From NCBI RefSeq assembly GCF_002836975.1, contig NZ_NIJK01000047.1:309574-373573 (forward strand): a stretch of DNA of 64,000 bases, in the 5' to 3' direction. Positions 53,800-63,978 of the stretch are shown piece after piece (the first letter of the stretch is position 1; each line of letters begins with the position of its first letter). This DNA comes from Shewanella indica (GTDB lineage Bacteria; Pseudomonadota; Gammaproteobacteria; Enterobacterales; Shewanellaceae). The translations under genes and the position numbers were made by a program. The notes below the pieces were generated by a model. It saw only the letters and a program-made list of their open reading frames with translations. It was not told where the DNA came from and did no database searches.

Positions 53800-56187
53800 T
53801 TAATCCCTCAACGATGCGTTGAACTCAGACTTGAGTGCAGAAACCACTGTATCAACCATCTCAGCAATCTCTTTTTCCTCAAGTGTACGAGTGTTATCTT
53901 GTAACGTAAGTGCGATCGCCAGACTCTTTTTGCCCTGCTCTACACCTTTACCTCGGTATACATCGAACAAGTTTAAGCCAACCAACTGATTTTCGCCAAC
54001 TTTTCTTATCAGCGTCATCACTTCACCTGCGGCGACTTCTTCATCAACCACTATGGCGATATCGCGGCGATTGGCTGGAAACTTAGACACAGCCTGGGCT
54101 TGCGGCAATTTAGCCTGCAGCAAAGCGTCCAATTCCAGCTCAAAAACTATGGTTTTGCCATTCAGCCCAAAAGGCTTCTCGAGGCTGGGATGGACTGCAC
54201 CTATATAGCCTATGACCCGATCATTTCTCAATATTTCAGCACATTGCCCCGGATGCATAGCCGGATGCTGCGCTCCTTTAAAACTAAATTCAGCTTCGGA
54301 AACTGTCAAGCCAATAATGGCCTCTAAATCACCTTTAAGATCGAAGAAATCAACGGTTTTCGACTCCATGCTCCAGTGTTCATCGCTCTGGGGCCCGGCG
54401 ATCACCGCGCCCAGCATGGTTTGTTGTCTTACGCCGGATTCTGCTTGTGCATCAGGAATAAAGCGTAAACCAGTCTCAAACAGGCGTACACGAGCCTGCT
54501 GACGGGCCTGGTTGTAACCCACGGCATTCAGCAATCCGGTGAACATGGACAGGCGCATGGCCGACATTTCACTGGAAATCGGGTTAGGCAAAACCATAGC
54601 GTCGCTATCAGGGTGAACCAGTTTTTGCAGCTTGGGATCCACAAAGCTGTATGTGACGGCCTCCTGGAAACCCCGTGCCACCAACAAAGCTCTGACCCGG
54701 CTCAATTTAAGATCCGACTCTTTATGATCTGTCATAGACAGACGCGCCAGCGGGGCTGTGTTCGGAATGTTGTTATAGCCGTAAATCCGGGCAACTTCTT
54801 CAATAAGATCTTCTTCAATTGCCATGTCAAAACGGTAAGTGGCGGTTTTCACCTGCCAGTCACTGCCCTGTTTTACAACCTGGAAGCCCAATCGGGTCAG
54901 AATTTGTTCAACATCTGTGTCATCGATATGATGTCCGAGCAGTTTATCCAGTTTGCTGCGGCGCAGTTTAATGTCGGCAGCCTTTGGCAGATGCGCTTCG
55001 CTCTTGGCTTCAACCACAGGACCGGCTTCGCCGCCACAGATATCCAGCACCAAGCGGGTGGCTCTGTCCATGGCTTTATGCTGCAGCTCTGGATCAACGC
55101 CGCGCTCAAAACGATGCGAAGAGTCGGTGTGCAGTCCAAGACGACGGGCCTTGCCCATGATAGCCAGCGGCGCGAAGAAAGCACACTCAAGCATGATATC
55201 GCGGGTTTGCTCGCTGACACCGGAAACCTCACCACCAAAGACACCAGCCAGGGCCAATGCCTGGCTGTTATCGGCAATCACCAGGGTATCGGCTGGCACA
55301 GTAATTTCGTTGCCATCGAGCAGAGTCAGTTTCTCTTCACCGTTACCCAGGCGTACCTTGATACTGCCGTCAATCTTGTCCAAATCGAAAGCATGCATCG
55401 GCTGGCCGAACTCAACCAACACATAGTTGGTAATATCCACGATAGGGTCTATAGAACGAATACCGCTACGGCGCAGCTTTTCCACCATCCAATCCGGCGT
55501 TTGTGCCTTGACATTGACATTACTGATAACCCGGCCCAAATATCTTGGGCAGGCTTCCGGGTTGGCGACCTCTATTTCAACTGTACGCTCACTACTGACA
55601 CTGGCGGCTTCCCAACTTGGCTCGGTCACGTTCAGTCGGTTGAGCACGCCCACTTCGCGGGCCAGTCCCACCATACCCAGGCAATCGGCGCGATTAGCGG
55701 TAAGATCCACATCGATAATCACGTCATTGAGCTGCAGATATTCGCGAATATCTGTACCAATAGGCGCCTCCAGCGGCAGTTCAATGATGCCGTCGCTTTC
55801 AATATCTATGCCCAACTCGCCATAAGAGCACAGCATGCCGTGTGAAGCTTGTCCACGCAGCTTGGCTTTCTTGATCTTGAAGTCGCCAGGCAGCACAGCA
55901 CCGACAACGGCCACAGCAACCTTGAGTCCCTGACGGCAGTTAGGAGCGCCGCAAACAATATCCAGCAGCTCTTCGCCACCGACATTGACCTTGGTAACCC
56001 GCAGCTTGTCGGCATCGGGGTGTTGACCACATTCAACCACCTCACCCACTACCACGCCGGAAAAGTCACCGGCTACGGCAATGACATCGTCCACTTCCAG
56101 GCCGGCCATGGTGATTTGATGAGTTAATTCGTCACGGCTAATCGCAGGGTTAACCCACTCACGAAGCCAGGATTCACTGAATTTCAT
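53800..56187 (-). CDS. pheT: Phenylalanyl-tRNA synthetase beta subunit
   Basis: 795 residues, standard length. It has the N-terminal EMAP-like tRNA-binding domain (VVVGEVVECGQHPDADKLRV), the B3/B4 editing region (YLGRVISNVNVKAQTPDWMV), a B5 domain, and the C-terminal anticodon-binding fold (VSKFPANRRDIAIVVDEEVA). It forms an alpha2-beta2 enzyme with PheS, 15 bases upstream in the same operon. Confidence 0.97.
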   Translation of the reverse strand: MKFSESWLREWVNPAISRDELTHQITMAGLEVDDVIAVAGDFSGVVVGEVVECGQHPDADKLRVTKVNVGGEELLDIVCGAPNCRQGLKVAVAVVGAVLPGDFKIKKAKLRGQASHGMLCSYGELGIDIESDGIIELPLEAPIGTDIREYLQLNDVIIDVDLTANRADCLGMVGLAREVGVLNRLNVTEPSWEAASVSSERTVEIEVANPEACPRYLGRVISNVNVKAQTPDWMVEKLRRSGIRSIDPIVDITNYVLVEFGQPMHAFDLDKIDGSIKVRLGNGEEKLTLLDGNEITVPADTLVIADNSQALALAGVFGGEVSGVSEQTRDIMLECAFFAPLAIMGKARRLGLHTDSSHRFERGVDPELQHKAMDRATRLVLDICGGEAGPVVEAKSEAHLPKAADIKLRRSKLDKLLGHHIDDTDVEQILTRLGFQVVKQGSDWQVKTATYRFDMAIEEDLIEEVARIYGYNNIPNTAPLARLSMTDHKESDLKLSRVRALLVARGFQEAVTYSFVDPKLQKLVHPDSDAMVLPNPISSEMSAMRLSMFTGLLNAVGYNQARQQARVRLFETGLRFIPDAQAESGVRQQTMLGAVIAGPQSDEHWSMESKTVDFFDLKGDLEAIIGLTVSEAEFSFKGAQHPAMHPGQCAEILRNDRVIGYIGAVHPSLEKPFGLNGKTIVFELELDALLQAKLPQAQAVSKFPANRRDIAIVVDEEVAAGEVMTLIRKVGENQLVGLNLFDVYRGKGVEQGKKSLAIALTLQDNTRTLEEKEIAEMVDTVVSALKSEFNASLRD

Positions 56188-56202
56188 AATACTAAAGCTC
56201 CG

Positions 56203-57183
56203 TTATTTGAATTGCTTGAGAAAACGCAGGTCGTTTTCGAAGAAGGCACGCAGGTCGTTGACACCATAGCGCAACATAGCCAGACGCTCGACCCCCATAC
56301 CAAAAGCAAAACCGGAGTATTTATCAGGATCGACTCCCACACCGCGCAGCACATTCGGGTGAACCATGCCGCAGCCGAGCACTTCCAGCCAACCATTCTT
56401 GCCTTTTACATCCACTTCGGCAGACGGCTCGGTGAAGGGGAAGTATGAAGGACGGAAACGAATCTCCAAATCCTCTTCAAAGAAGTTACGTAGGAAGTCG
56501 TGCAAAATGCCTTTCAGCTCGGCAAAGTTTACATTCTCGTCCACCAGCAGGCCTTCCACCTGATGGAACATAGGCGTGTGGGTCATATCATAGTCATTAC
56601 GATAGACTCGGCCGGGAGAGATGATTCGCAACGGCGGTTTTTCCACTTCCATGGTGCGAATTTGCACCCCTGAAGTCTGGGTACGCAACACTAACTTGGG
56701 ATTGAAGTAGAAAGTATCGTGATCAGCCCGAGCTGGATGATGCTCAGGAATATTCAAGGCATCGAAGTTATGATAATCATCTTCGATTTCCGGCCCCTGT
56801 ACGACACTAAAGCCCAACTCACCAAAAAAGCTTTCAATTCGTTCTATGGTACGGGTGACCGGATGTAAACCACCATTGTCCAGGCGACGTCCCGGCAGGG
56901 TGACATCGACTTTCTCTGTCTGGAGTTTCTGTTCCAACTCGGCGGCTTTCAGCCCTTCAATGCGCTGATTGAGGAACTGCTGTACCTTTTGCTTGGCTTC
57001 GTTGACCTTCTGGCCGAAGGCGGGCTTTTCTTGTGGACTCAGGGTCGCCATCAACTTCATCATGTCGGTGATCTTGCCCTTCTTGCCAAGATAATCGACG
57101 CGGATGTCATCGAGGATTTTCAGATCACTGGCCCCTTCGATGGCGGCTAAGGCCTGTTCTACGATCTCAGTTAACTGCTGCAT
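56203..57183 (-). CDS. pheS: Phenylalanyl-tRNA synthetase alpha subunit
   Basis: 326 residues. An N-terminal coiled coil (about 1-90) precedes the class II catalytic domain, with GRVYRNDYDMTHTPMFHQVE, EVDVKGKNGWLEVLGCGMVH and motif 3 GFAFGMGVERLAMLRYGV. I looked for a pheM-type Phe-rich leader peptide upstream and found none convincing, so attenuation control is not supported here. Confidence 0.97.
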   Translation of the reverse strand: MQQLTEIVEQALAAIEGASDLKILDDIRVDYLGKKGKITDMMKLMATLSPQEKPAFGQKVNEAKQKVQQFLNQRIEGLKAAELEQKLQTEKVDVTLPGRRLDNGGLHPVTRTIERIESFFGELGFSVVQGPEIEDDYHNFDALNIPEHHPARADHDTFYFNPKLVLRTQTSGVQIRTMEVEKPPLRIISPGRVYRNDYDMTHTPMFHQVEGLLVDENVNFAELKGILHDFLRNFFEEDLEIRFRPSYFPFTEPSAEVDVKGKNGWLEVLGCGMVHPNVLRGVGVDPDKYSGFAFGMGVERLAMLRYGVNDLRAFFENDLRFLKQFK

Positions 57184-57365
57184 CTTCTCTTCCAGTGCAT
57201 GCCTGCCCGTAGGCGGCGATTTTGGTGTCTGTTTGAATTAAAACAGTAAAAGCGTGAAATTTTACGTTAGCCACGGGTCTTTGACCAGTGTCATGAGGCA
57301 TTTTAGCAAATGAATTGCCTAGAAAAAGTGCTTTTTTTAACCATTGATGTCCTGAGGCGGATGAG

Positions 57366-59297
57366 TTGTGGTGTCCGAGGATAAAAAGTCGCCAACAAAC
57401 CCGGAAAACCACAGAAGCCTGGCGCGTCTGTGATAAGCTCGCCCCACGGCCAACTCCTCTTCGCAAGCCAGTGTCCACAGATAGTAAAAAGCCAGCAGAT
57501 CAGAAAGCGACGACAAAAACTCAGGCAGAAGATACCGCTAAGGTCGGCATTCGCCTACGTGATTATCAGCAGCAAGCCGTAGATGCTGCAGTACGTTATT
57601 TCCGCGCTCAGTCTGGCTCGGCTGTGATAGTGCTGCCCACGGGAGCCGGCAAGAGTTTGGTGATCGCTGAACTGGCCCGCATCGCCAAAGGCAAGATACT
57701 GGTACTGACCCATGTCAAAGAGCTGGTCGCCCAAAACGCCGAAAAAGTTGCTCTGTTGACCGATGAAGCCAGCATCTACTCGGCCGGTCTGAGGCAAAAG
57801 CTCACCCAAGGCAAAACCGTTGTCGCCAGCGTGCAATCCGCCGGGCGCAATCTGGAAGCCTTTGACAGCCACTACTCCCTGGTAGTCATAGACGAGTGCC
57901 ACAGAGTGAGCCTTGAGCAAGACAGCCAGTATCAACAACTGCTTGAACACCTCAGATCCCACAACCCCAAACTTAAGCTGCTGGGATTGACGGCCACCCC
58001 TTATCGCCTTGGACTGGGATTTATCTATCGCCGCCACTATCACGGCCGAGTTGGTAATCCCGACCGAGGGATTTTCGATGACTGCATTTTCGAGTTGCCC
58101 TTAAGGCCCCTCATTAAGCAGGGCTATCTGACACCGCCCAGGCTTTACGATGGCCTGAGCGCTCAGTATGACTTCAGCAGCCTGCCGAGCAACGGCAATG
58201 GAGAATACGATGAGGCCAAGGTCGATGCCCTGCTCAGTCACAATGGCCGCGCGACCAAGGCCATTGTTAACCAGCTAAGACAACTGGCCAACACCCGCAA
58301 GGGAGTGATTATTTTTGCAGCCACAGTGCGTCACGCCGAAGAAGTGCTAACACTACTGGCTGACGAACAGGCAGCGCTCATCACAGCGACCACAGATATG
58401 CAGCAAAGGGATGCCATCATCCGCGCCTTTAAAGCCCAGGAACTTAAGTTTCTGGTCAATGTAGCCGTGCTCACAACCGGGTTTGATGCGCCCCATGTGG
58501 ATCTTATTGCCATCATGCGGCCTACGGCATCTGTAAGCCTGTTTCAACAGATGGTTGGCCGCGGCCTGAGACTGGCCGAAGGCAAACAGGACTGTCTGGT
58601 CATAGATTATGCCGCCAGCGGCTTTGATCTCTTCTATCCCGAGGTTGGCACTCCCAAGCCAGCGGCAAACTCGGTGCCGGTGCAGGTTCCCTGCCCCGAG
58701 TGTGGTTTTGCCAATATCTTCTGGGGCAAGACGGATGAGGATGGTGACATCATCGAACACTTCGGCCGCCGCTGCCAGGGACTGTTGCAGGACAATAATC
58801 AATGCAATTATCGCTATCGCGCCAAATCATGCCCGGATTGCGGCGCCGAAAACGATATCGCTGCCAAGATTTGCCACCAGTGCCAATCGACCCTGGTCGA
58901 CCCGGACAAACGCCTCAAAGAGGTGTTGTCAAAACAGCATCACCACCTGTTCAAAGTGCAGCAAATGTTGCTGCATGCCGAAGAGGGGCGTCTCAGAGTT
59001 CAGTATCTGGATTACGACGGCAATGACTTCAACCAGTATTTTAAAATGGAGACCAGTGCTCAACGCCGGGCACTGTTTGCTTGTTTTATCCACCCCCACA
59101 GTAAAACACCCGGGCTGAATCTGCCAAAATACAGCCAACCACAACAAGTTGTCGAAGATGCGGCGCGATTTCGGGCGCCGGACATGCTGCTGCTGAAAAA
59201 ACAGGCGCGGCGCTGGGATTTATTGCAAACTTTCTTTGATTATCAAGGCAGGTTTCAAACCGAAAAATCATTCCTGGGATCAAGCAACTTAGCATAG
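57366..59297 (+). CDS. radD: RadD (YejH) DEAD/DEAH-box DNA repair helicase
   Basis: 643 residues from a TTG at 57366 preceded by GAGG; GTG 57471 would give 608, closer to E. coli (586). Homology begins at RLRDYQQQAVDAAVRYF. Superfamily 2 motifs are intact: Walker A LPTGAGKSLV, DECH box, LTATP, VLTTGFDAPHVD, and QMVGRGLRL. A zinc-binding region follows with CPECGF, then CPDCGAENDIAAKICHQC. RadD functions in recombinational repair and interacts with SSB in E. coli. The N-terminal 55 residues are Lys/Thr-rich and probably disordered. Confidence 0.93.
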   Translation: MWCPRIKSRQQTRKTTEAWRVCDKLAPRPTPLRKPVSTDSKKPADQKATTKTQAEDTAKVGIRLRDYQQQAVDAAVRYFRAQSGSAVIVLPTGAGKSLVIAELARIAKGKILVLTHVKELVAQNAEKVALLTDEASIYSAGLRQKLTQGKTVVASVQSAGRNLEAFDSHYSLVVIDECHRVSLEQDSQYQQLLEHLRSHNPKLKLLGLTATPYRLGLGFIYRRHYHGRVGNPDRGIFDDCIFELPLRPLIKQGYLTPPRLYDGLSAQYDFSSLPSNGNGEYDEAKVDALLSHNGRATKAIVNQLRQLANTRKGVIIFAATVRHAEEVLTLLADEQAALITATTDMQQRDAIIRAFKAQELKFLVNVAVLTTGFDAPHVDLIAIMRPTASVSLFQQMVGRGLRLAEGKQDCLVIDYAASGFDLFYPEVGTPKPAANSVPVQVPCPECGFANIFWGKTDEDGDIIEHFGRRCQGLLQDNNQCNYRYRAKSCPDCGAENDIAAKICHQCQSTLVDPDKRLKEVLSKQHHHLFKVQQMLLHAEEGRLRVQYLDYDGNDFNQYFKMETSAQRRALFACFIHPHSKTPGLNLPKYSQPQQVVEDAARFRAPDMLLLKKQARRWDLLQTFFDYQGRFQTEKSFLGSSNLA

Positions 59298-59347
59298 GCC
59301 TTTAAGCTGTGGTATAACTGCTGCAAATCAAGTCCATGGGAGTCAAT

Positions 59348-59605
59348 ATGTTTGTAGTTATTTTCGGTCGTCCAGGTTGCCCATATTGTGTACGTGCAGT
59401 GCAACTTTCTGAGCAACTGGCAGAGAAGCGTGATGATTTCAAGTTTAAGTATGTCGATATACACGCCGAAGGTATCACCAAGGCCGATCTGGAAAAAACC
59501 GTAGGCAAGCCGGTTGAGACTGTGCCGCAGATCTTTGTCGACAAAGAGCACGTCGGCGGCTGCACTGAATTTGAAGCCTACGTCAGAGAAAACAACCTGC
59601 TTTAA
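59348..59605 (+). CDS. grxA: Glutaredoxin GrxA
   Basis: 85 residues from the ATG at 59348 with GGGAG upstream. The redox motif is CPYC in VVIFGRPGCPYCVRAVQLSE. The TVPQIFVD cis-proline loop and GGCTEFEAYV glutathione-binding segment are intact. The length and DIHAEGITKADLEKTV pattern fit GrxA, which reduces ribonucleotide reductase and OxyR. It lies 50 bases after radD. Confidence 0.94.
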   Translation: MFVVIFGRPGCPYCVRAVQLSEQLAEKRDDFKFKYVDIHAEGITKADLEKTVGKPVETVPQIFVDKEHVGGCTEFEAYVRENNLL

Positions 59606-59627
59606 TCCAAGTTACACTTCCCAATCA

Positions 59628-59668
59628 AGGACGATACCTTTTATGCTCAAAAGCAAGGGTATCGTCCT
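59628..59668 (+). terminator. Hairpin after grxA, probable terminator
   Basis: AGGACGATACC and GGTATCGTCCT are perfect 11-base complements. Their 19-base loop can pair further (TTTT with AAAA). Only a weak T-run follows, so termination may need Rho. Confidence 0.6.
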
Positions 59669-59874
59669 GCATCCAACCTTTTCTGCCTCAATCGAACGAC
59701 AACTTCAAAAGCAAACAGTTAAGCCGACCTACTGCGAGTAACTCCGTGATTATGTATGCCCGTTTCGTTACAGCGGGTGTTGTCAGTGTCTTTCTTGCCA
59801 AGGAGTAGATAGACAGCAATTTTGTTTTTAAAGCACTCTCAAGCGCCATAGAGCTCAGCATCTATGCGGTTTGT

Positions 59875-61812
59875 TCAGGAAGCCATATTCCCGGTAGCAG
59901 CCTTTTCCGATTTGCCATCGACCTGCTCAAGCGGCAACAGCAAAATCATCGAAGTACCTATACCATTGACTCCTCTTGAAACCCGCACGCTCCCCCCCAA
60001 TACTTCAGTGGTCAAATGATGCACTATATGCAGGCCAAGCCCGGTGCCGCCGCTGTTGCGTTTGGTAGTATAAAAGGGGTCAAACACTCGCTGACGATCC
60101 TGATCTTCAATCCCGACACCATTATCCATCACACAGATCTCAACCTTATGCTGAAGTTTACGGGCGCAGATATGGATCTCTCCCCGCTCAGTATCTTCAA
60201 AAGCATGGATGAGTGCATTGTGCACCAGATTCTGAAGTACCTGCCCCAAAGGTCCAGGATAACTGTGCATATGGATATCCGAAGGAATATCAGTGGTCAG
60301 CTTATGATGACTGTGTTTCCACTGACCATGATTTAGCGCCAGAATGTCCGTCACCAACTCATGCAACCAAAAGGCTTGCCGGTCAGCATTAGCTCTGTCG
60401 GCAGCTACCTGACGAAACTGTTGAATAAGCAGTGCCGAGCGTTTGAGATTGCGTTCGGCCAGAGTCAAACCTTCCTCCTGGTATTGAATAAATTCCTCCA
60501 GTTGCGAGCGTTTGATAGTACCGTTGTGATAATCCCGCTTGAGTTCACCTAGCCTATCATTGAGTGCAGTAACACACAGCATTGCCGCACCAATAGGTGT
60601 ATTGAGTTCGTGAGCTACCCCGGCCACCATCAACCCCAAGGATGATAATTTCTCGGTACGAACCAACTCCTGCTGCGATGTCTTCAACTGAGCCAACGTC
60701 ATTGCCAGCGCCGCGTTACTTTGCTGTAACTCATGAGCCTTGTCTTCCAAACGCAGGTTGGAGCGCGCTAAAAACGCCCCCAGCAAAGTCATGCATAAAA
60801 AAACTACTGCACCAACACCGGCATAAAGCCGTTGTAGTCTGGCTTGAATGAGCAGTGGCTGTTCATCATGAGATAGGGCGTAAAGCATGGGGACCTTGCT
60901 GTCACCATTCAGTATTGGCGCCACACGGGAGAAAGTCCACATCCCGGTTTCATCGATGAACTGCCCCAGTGGTTCCTCTTGTATACGCCGCCAAACTTCA
61001 GGATGAATAACTGCCAGACGCTGTTCAGGAGAGTCGAACATAAAGCCCCACTCTCTGTGACCCAAAGTTGACAGCAACCAATAGCCTTCAGCGTTCAACA
61101 ACATAGTCTTACCGGATTGGCGCAAACGTTCGAGTAAACCACTGCCATCCAGATTCAATAGTGCCAGCCCGAGTGCCTTGCCGTTGCTGTCCATTACCTT
61201 GGTAGCAGCACGTAAGGTAGGTCGATAGGGGATCTCTATTTTACCGGCTTCGATATTGAGATCAAAAGGAGAATAATAAACCGCCCCCGAAGCCAAGCGC
61301 TTGGCCTCAATGACATAATAACGCGATGATTTATCCTGTAATGCATCAGCAGCGACAACTCGCCTTTGATTATCTATATAGTCAACCCTCACCCGCTCAA
61401 CGCCGGAATTTCCAATCCAGCGCACTTGCATATAGCTGGGATAGGCGCTGCTGAAGTCAACAAATAGACGCTGCAATAGTTCCAGCTGTTCAGTCTCACC
61501 GAGCCTGTTATCTGCTAATACCGATGCGGTCATCTGTGATAGTAAACTGACGTCCTGATGAACTCTGGTAAGTGTAGCGCTGAGTACCAGAGTATCTCTG
61601 TCTACCAACTCCTGCTGGGCATAACGCACCTGATCTATCTGCCATTGGGAGGCATAGTGATACATAAGCCAGCTACCCAGTGGCACCAGTAACCACCAGG
61701 GCAGCAAATAACTCACCCAAGTCAGCCAAGAATTTCGCCTTGTTCGTCCTGAAGATACGCCCTCAGAGTTCAGCGGTGCCATTAAAGCTTGTTCGGGCAA
61801 CTCTATCGACAT
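59875..61812 (-). CDS. Membrane sensor histidine kinase partnered with the EAL protein
   Basis: 645 residues from the ATG at 61812 (TTG 61818 possible). Membrane helices at about 32-52 and 329-349 bracket a long extracytoplasmic Cache-type sensor (SSAYPSYMQVRWIGNSGVER, RVDYIDNQRRVVAA, YYSPFDLNIEAGKIE). A coiled coil leads to HisKA with H401 in LMVAGVAHELNTPIGAAMLC, then HATPase with N box LVHNALIHAF, DNGVGIEDQD and GGTGLGLHIVHHL. The HELNTPIG variant is shared with HtrB/RcsC-unrelated two-gene sensors next to DUF3369 proteins. It starts 14 bases after the phosphodiesterase gene, so the two form one transcript. Confidence 0.93.
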   Translation of the reverse strand: MSIELPEQALMAPLNSEGVSSGRTRRNSWLTWVSYLLPWWLLVPLGSWLMYHYASQWQIDQVRYAQQELVDRDTLVLSATLTRVHQDVSLLSQMTASVLADNRLGETEQLELLQRLFVDFSSAYPSYMQVRWIGNSGVERVRVDYIDNQRRVVAADALQDKSSRYYVIEAKRLASGAVYYSPFDLNIEAGKIEIPYRPTLRAATKVMDSNGKALGLALLNLDGSGLLERLRQSGKTMLLNAEGYWLLSTLGHREWGFMFDSPEQRLAVIHPEVWRRIQEEPLGQFIDETGMWTFSRVAPILNGDSKVPMLYALSHDEQPLLIQARLQRLYAGVGAVVFLCMTLLGAFLARSNLRLEDKAHELQQSNAALAMTLAQLKTSQQELVRTEKLSSLGLMVAGVAHELNTPIGAAMLCVTALNDRLGELKRDYHNGTIKRSQLEEFIQYQEEGLTLAERNLKRSALLIQQFRQVAADRANADRQAFWLHELVTDILALNHGQWKHSHHKLTTDIPSDIHMHSYPGPLGQVLQNLVHNALIHAFEDTERGEIHICARKLQHKVEICVMDNGVGIEDQDRQRVFDPFYTTKRNSGGTGLGLHIVHHLTTEVLGGSVRVSRGVNGIGTSMILLLPLEQVDGKSEKAATGNMAS

Positions 61813-61826
61813 TAGCAAGATTCCAT

Positions 61827-63908
61827 TCAGCGATTATTGAGCCACTGCAATAACTCATCCAATGGCATGGCCTTTCCATACAACCATCCTTGACCTATGT
61901 GGCAACCATGTTCTCTGAGCCAATTAGCCTGGCTGTGAGTCTCAACCCCTTCGGCAACAACCGAAATATTCAGTCGCCTTCCCAGTTCAATAATCATTGA
62001 TGCCAGGAAGCGACTACGTTCATCTTCATCCAACCTGGCGACAAAAGTCATATCAATCTTCAGGTGATCGGCCGGCAGTTGCAGCAAATATTCGAGTGAT
62101 GAAAGCCCGGTGCCGAAGTCATCTATCGCCACTGTGCCTCCCGAAGTTCGGTGACGCTGGAGAATATTGGCTACCTGTTGAAAAGACTGCATCATAGCGG
62201 TTTCAGTGACTTCCAAACACAGCCGGCTCGGCTCTACCCCGGCCAGACGACATTGTTGTTTGAGCCTCTCTAAAACATCCGGCTTATCCAGTTGCCGGGC
62301 TGAATAATTGACGCTGATAAGAATGTCGCTAAACCCTGCCAGATCCAGTGCATGCACAGCCTGACAGGACAAAGCAACCACTATGTCGCCTATCCCGTGA
62401 ATGTAGGACGACTGTTCTGCCAGCGGAATAAAGGTGCCGGGTGGCACCATACCCTCTTCGGTCTGCCAGCGTAATAAAGCCTCAACCCCAACAACCTCAC
62501 CAGTATTGAGGTCGATCTGTGGCTGATAATGCAACACAAACTCCTGACGTTGAATGGCGCTGTGTAAACGCTGCATCAACTTAAACCTGTGGGCGGCTTG
62601 ATGTTCAAATTCAGGATCAAACGCCTGTATGCTTCCAGGGCCTCGAGACTTGGCATTCCTCAGCCCTGTTCCGGCTGTTCGTAATAACTCCGCGGGATCC
62701 TGCCCACGACTGATAGCCAAAGAGACTTCCGTCATGCAGGCGGTGAGAATATGGCGACTATTATCAATTTCAAAGGGCGCGCCAAACACCTCTTGGGCCC
62801 TGTCAATATTGACCTGTTCTTTATGGCCGATAATGGCAAACAGATCCGAGTGCAATCTTCCTATGACTATCGGTTGAGGAAATGCCTCCTGTAACCTTTG
62901 AGCCACAGCCTGTAATACCTGATTGCCAAATACACAGCCAAATAAATTGTTAAGCCCGGAAAAATGATCGAGATCCAATAGCAGCAGATTATGGGCATCA
63001 GCGCTGGACATAGCCTGCAACCTGGACAATTCACGCAGCAGGGCACTGCGGTTGGGAATTCTCAACAACTCATCCAGATACGCCACTTTATCGAGCCGGC
63101 TAATCAAGGCTACATTGCCAAAGCCTTTGGAAACATTGGCCGCAAAAACTTTAAGCAACTCCATCTCTGTATCATCCAGCGTGCGGTTGGTAGCCACATA
63201 GATGGCAAACTCAGCCAGTGCTGCCGATTTGGGGAAGAATAGCACCTGGCTTTCATCGGTACTGACAAAACGCTTTTCCCTGAGTGCCTGCTCAACCATG
63301 GATTGAATAGTCGGATCCGGCAATTCCCTCAATGCACGATTAATATACTGACGAAAGCGACCACTACAGGCTATGGTTAGGGGTTCGTAGATCTCCCGAC
63401 CTGAGCTATCCACTGTGTGAGGGCCGCGATTAACACAAACCAAGCCTTCGTCGGCGACATTGATAAGATTAGCAATTTCACTCAAAGTAACCGAGGCTAT
63501 TTGCGTAAGCGTTCTCAGCCCCAACAAACGATTGCTGGACTCCACAATGAGCTGCAAACCACGACGAGCAGAAGAAATAGTCTTGAGATGATGATAATTA
63601 CGTACTGCACCTGTGAGTATATTGCGTATCCCACGGTTGGCGAGCTCTGACTTGAGCACATAATCAGACAAGTCATAGTCCTGCATCACAGATTCGACCG
63701 GAGCCATTCCTGGCTGGCCGGTCAAGAGTACAAAACGGGTATCGGATATTCCCAGCAAATCCCGCACGGCTTTGACTAACCTGAGACCGGCATCTTCGGT
63801 TTCCATCACGACATCAACCAACACCACAGCAAAGTCGGCATCTTTTCCCAATAAGCTGGATGCCTCTGCCATGCTGTAGGCTTGTATGAGTTCAAGGGGA
63901 CGTCCCAT
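61827..63908 (-). CDS. EAL cyclic-di-GMP phosphodiesterase with truncated receiver, DUF3369-like and degenerate GGDEF domains
   Basis: 693 residues. It begins inside a receiver domain: MGRPLELIQAYSMAEASSLL, phosphoacceptor D32 in VVLVDVVMETEDAG, T63 in LLTGQPG and K86 in VLKSEL. The first strand and helix with the acidic DD pair are absent, and an in-frame stop (63918-63920) excludes a longer start. A DUF3369-like region (about 95-260) and a GGDEF domain whose signature is degenerate (GRLHSDLFAI) follow. The EAL domain appears complete: VEALLRW, SVNYSARQL, EVTETAMM, DDFGTGLSSLEYL, AEGVETHSQANWL and GQGWLYGKAMP. It should hydrolyse cyclic-di-GMP; the kinase downstream is the likely input. Confidence 0.92.
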   Translation of the reverse strand: MGRPLELIQAYSMAEASSLLGKDADFAVVLVDVVMETEDAGLRLVKAVRDLLGISDTRFVLLTGQPGMAPVESVMQDYDLSDYVLKSELANRGIRNILTGAVRNYHHLKTISSARRGLQLIVESSNRLLGLRTLTQIASVTLSEIANLINVADEGLVCVNRGPHTVDSSGREIYEPLTIACSGRFRQYINRALRELPDPTIQSMVEQALREKRFVSTDESQVLFFPKSAALAEFAIYVATNRTLDDTEMELLKVFAANVSKGFGNVALISRLDKVAYLDELLRIPNRSALLRELSRLQAMSSADAHNLLLLDLDHFSGLNNLFGCVFGNQVLQAVAQRLQEAFPQPIVIGRLHSDLFAIIGHKEQVNIDRAQEVFGAPFEIDNSRHILTACMTEVSLAISRGQDPAELLRTAGTGLRNAKSRGPGSIQAFDPEFEHQAAHRFKLMQRLHSAIQRQEFVLHYQPQIDLNTGEVVGVEALLRWQTEEGMVPPGTFIPLAEQSSYIHGIGDIVVALSCQAVHALDLAGFSDILISVNYSARQLDKPDVLERLKQQCRLAGVEPSRLCLEVTETAMMQSFQQVANILQRHRTSGGTVAIDDFGTGLSSLEYLLQLPADHLKIDMTFVARLDEDERSRFLASMIIELGRRLNISVVAEGVETHSQANWLREHGCHIGQGWLYGKAMPLDELLQWLNNR

Positions 63909-63978
63909 TAATGTCTTTTATGGTAGTGTTCATAAATCTGTGTCATTTGAGTAATATACACCCAAAAGGATATTCAAA

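Noticed and set aside
54613..55845. Plus-strand ORF of 410 codons
   Set aside because: Antisense to pheT; no recognisable domain and no ribosome site.
57184..57360. pheM-type leader peptide and attenuator upstream of pheS
   Set aside because: Short ORFs exist on the minus strand but none is Phe-rich and no terminator hairpin with T-run follows.
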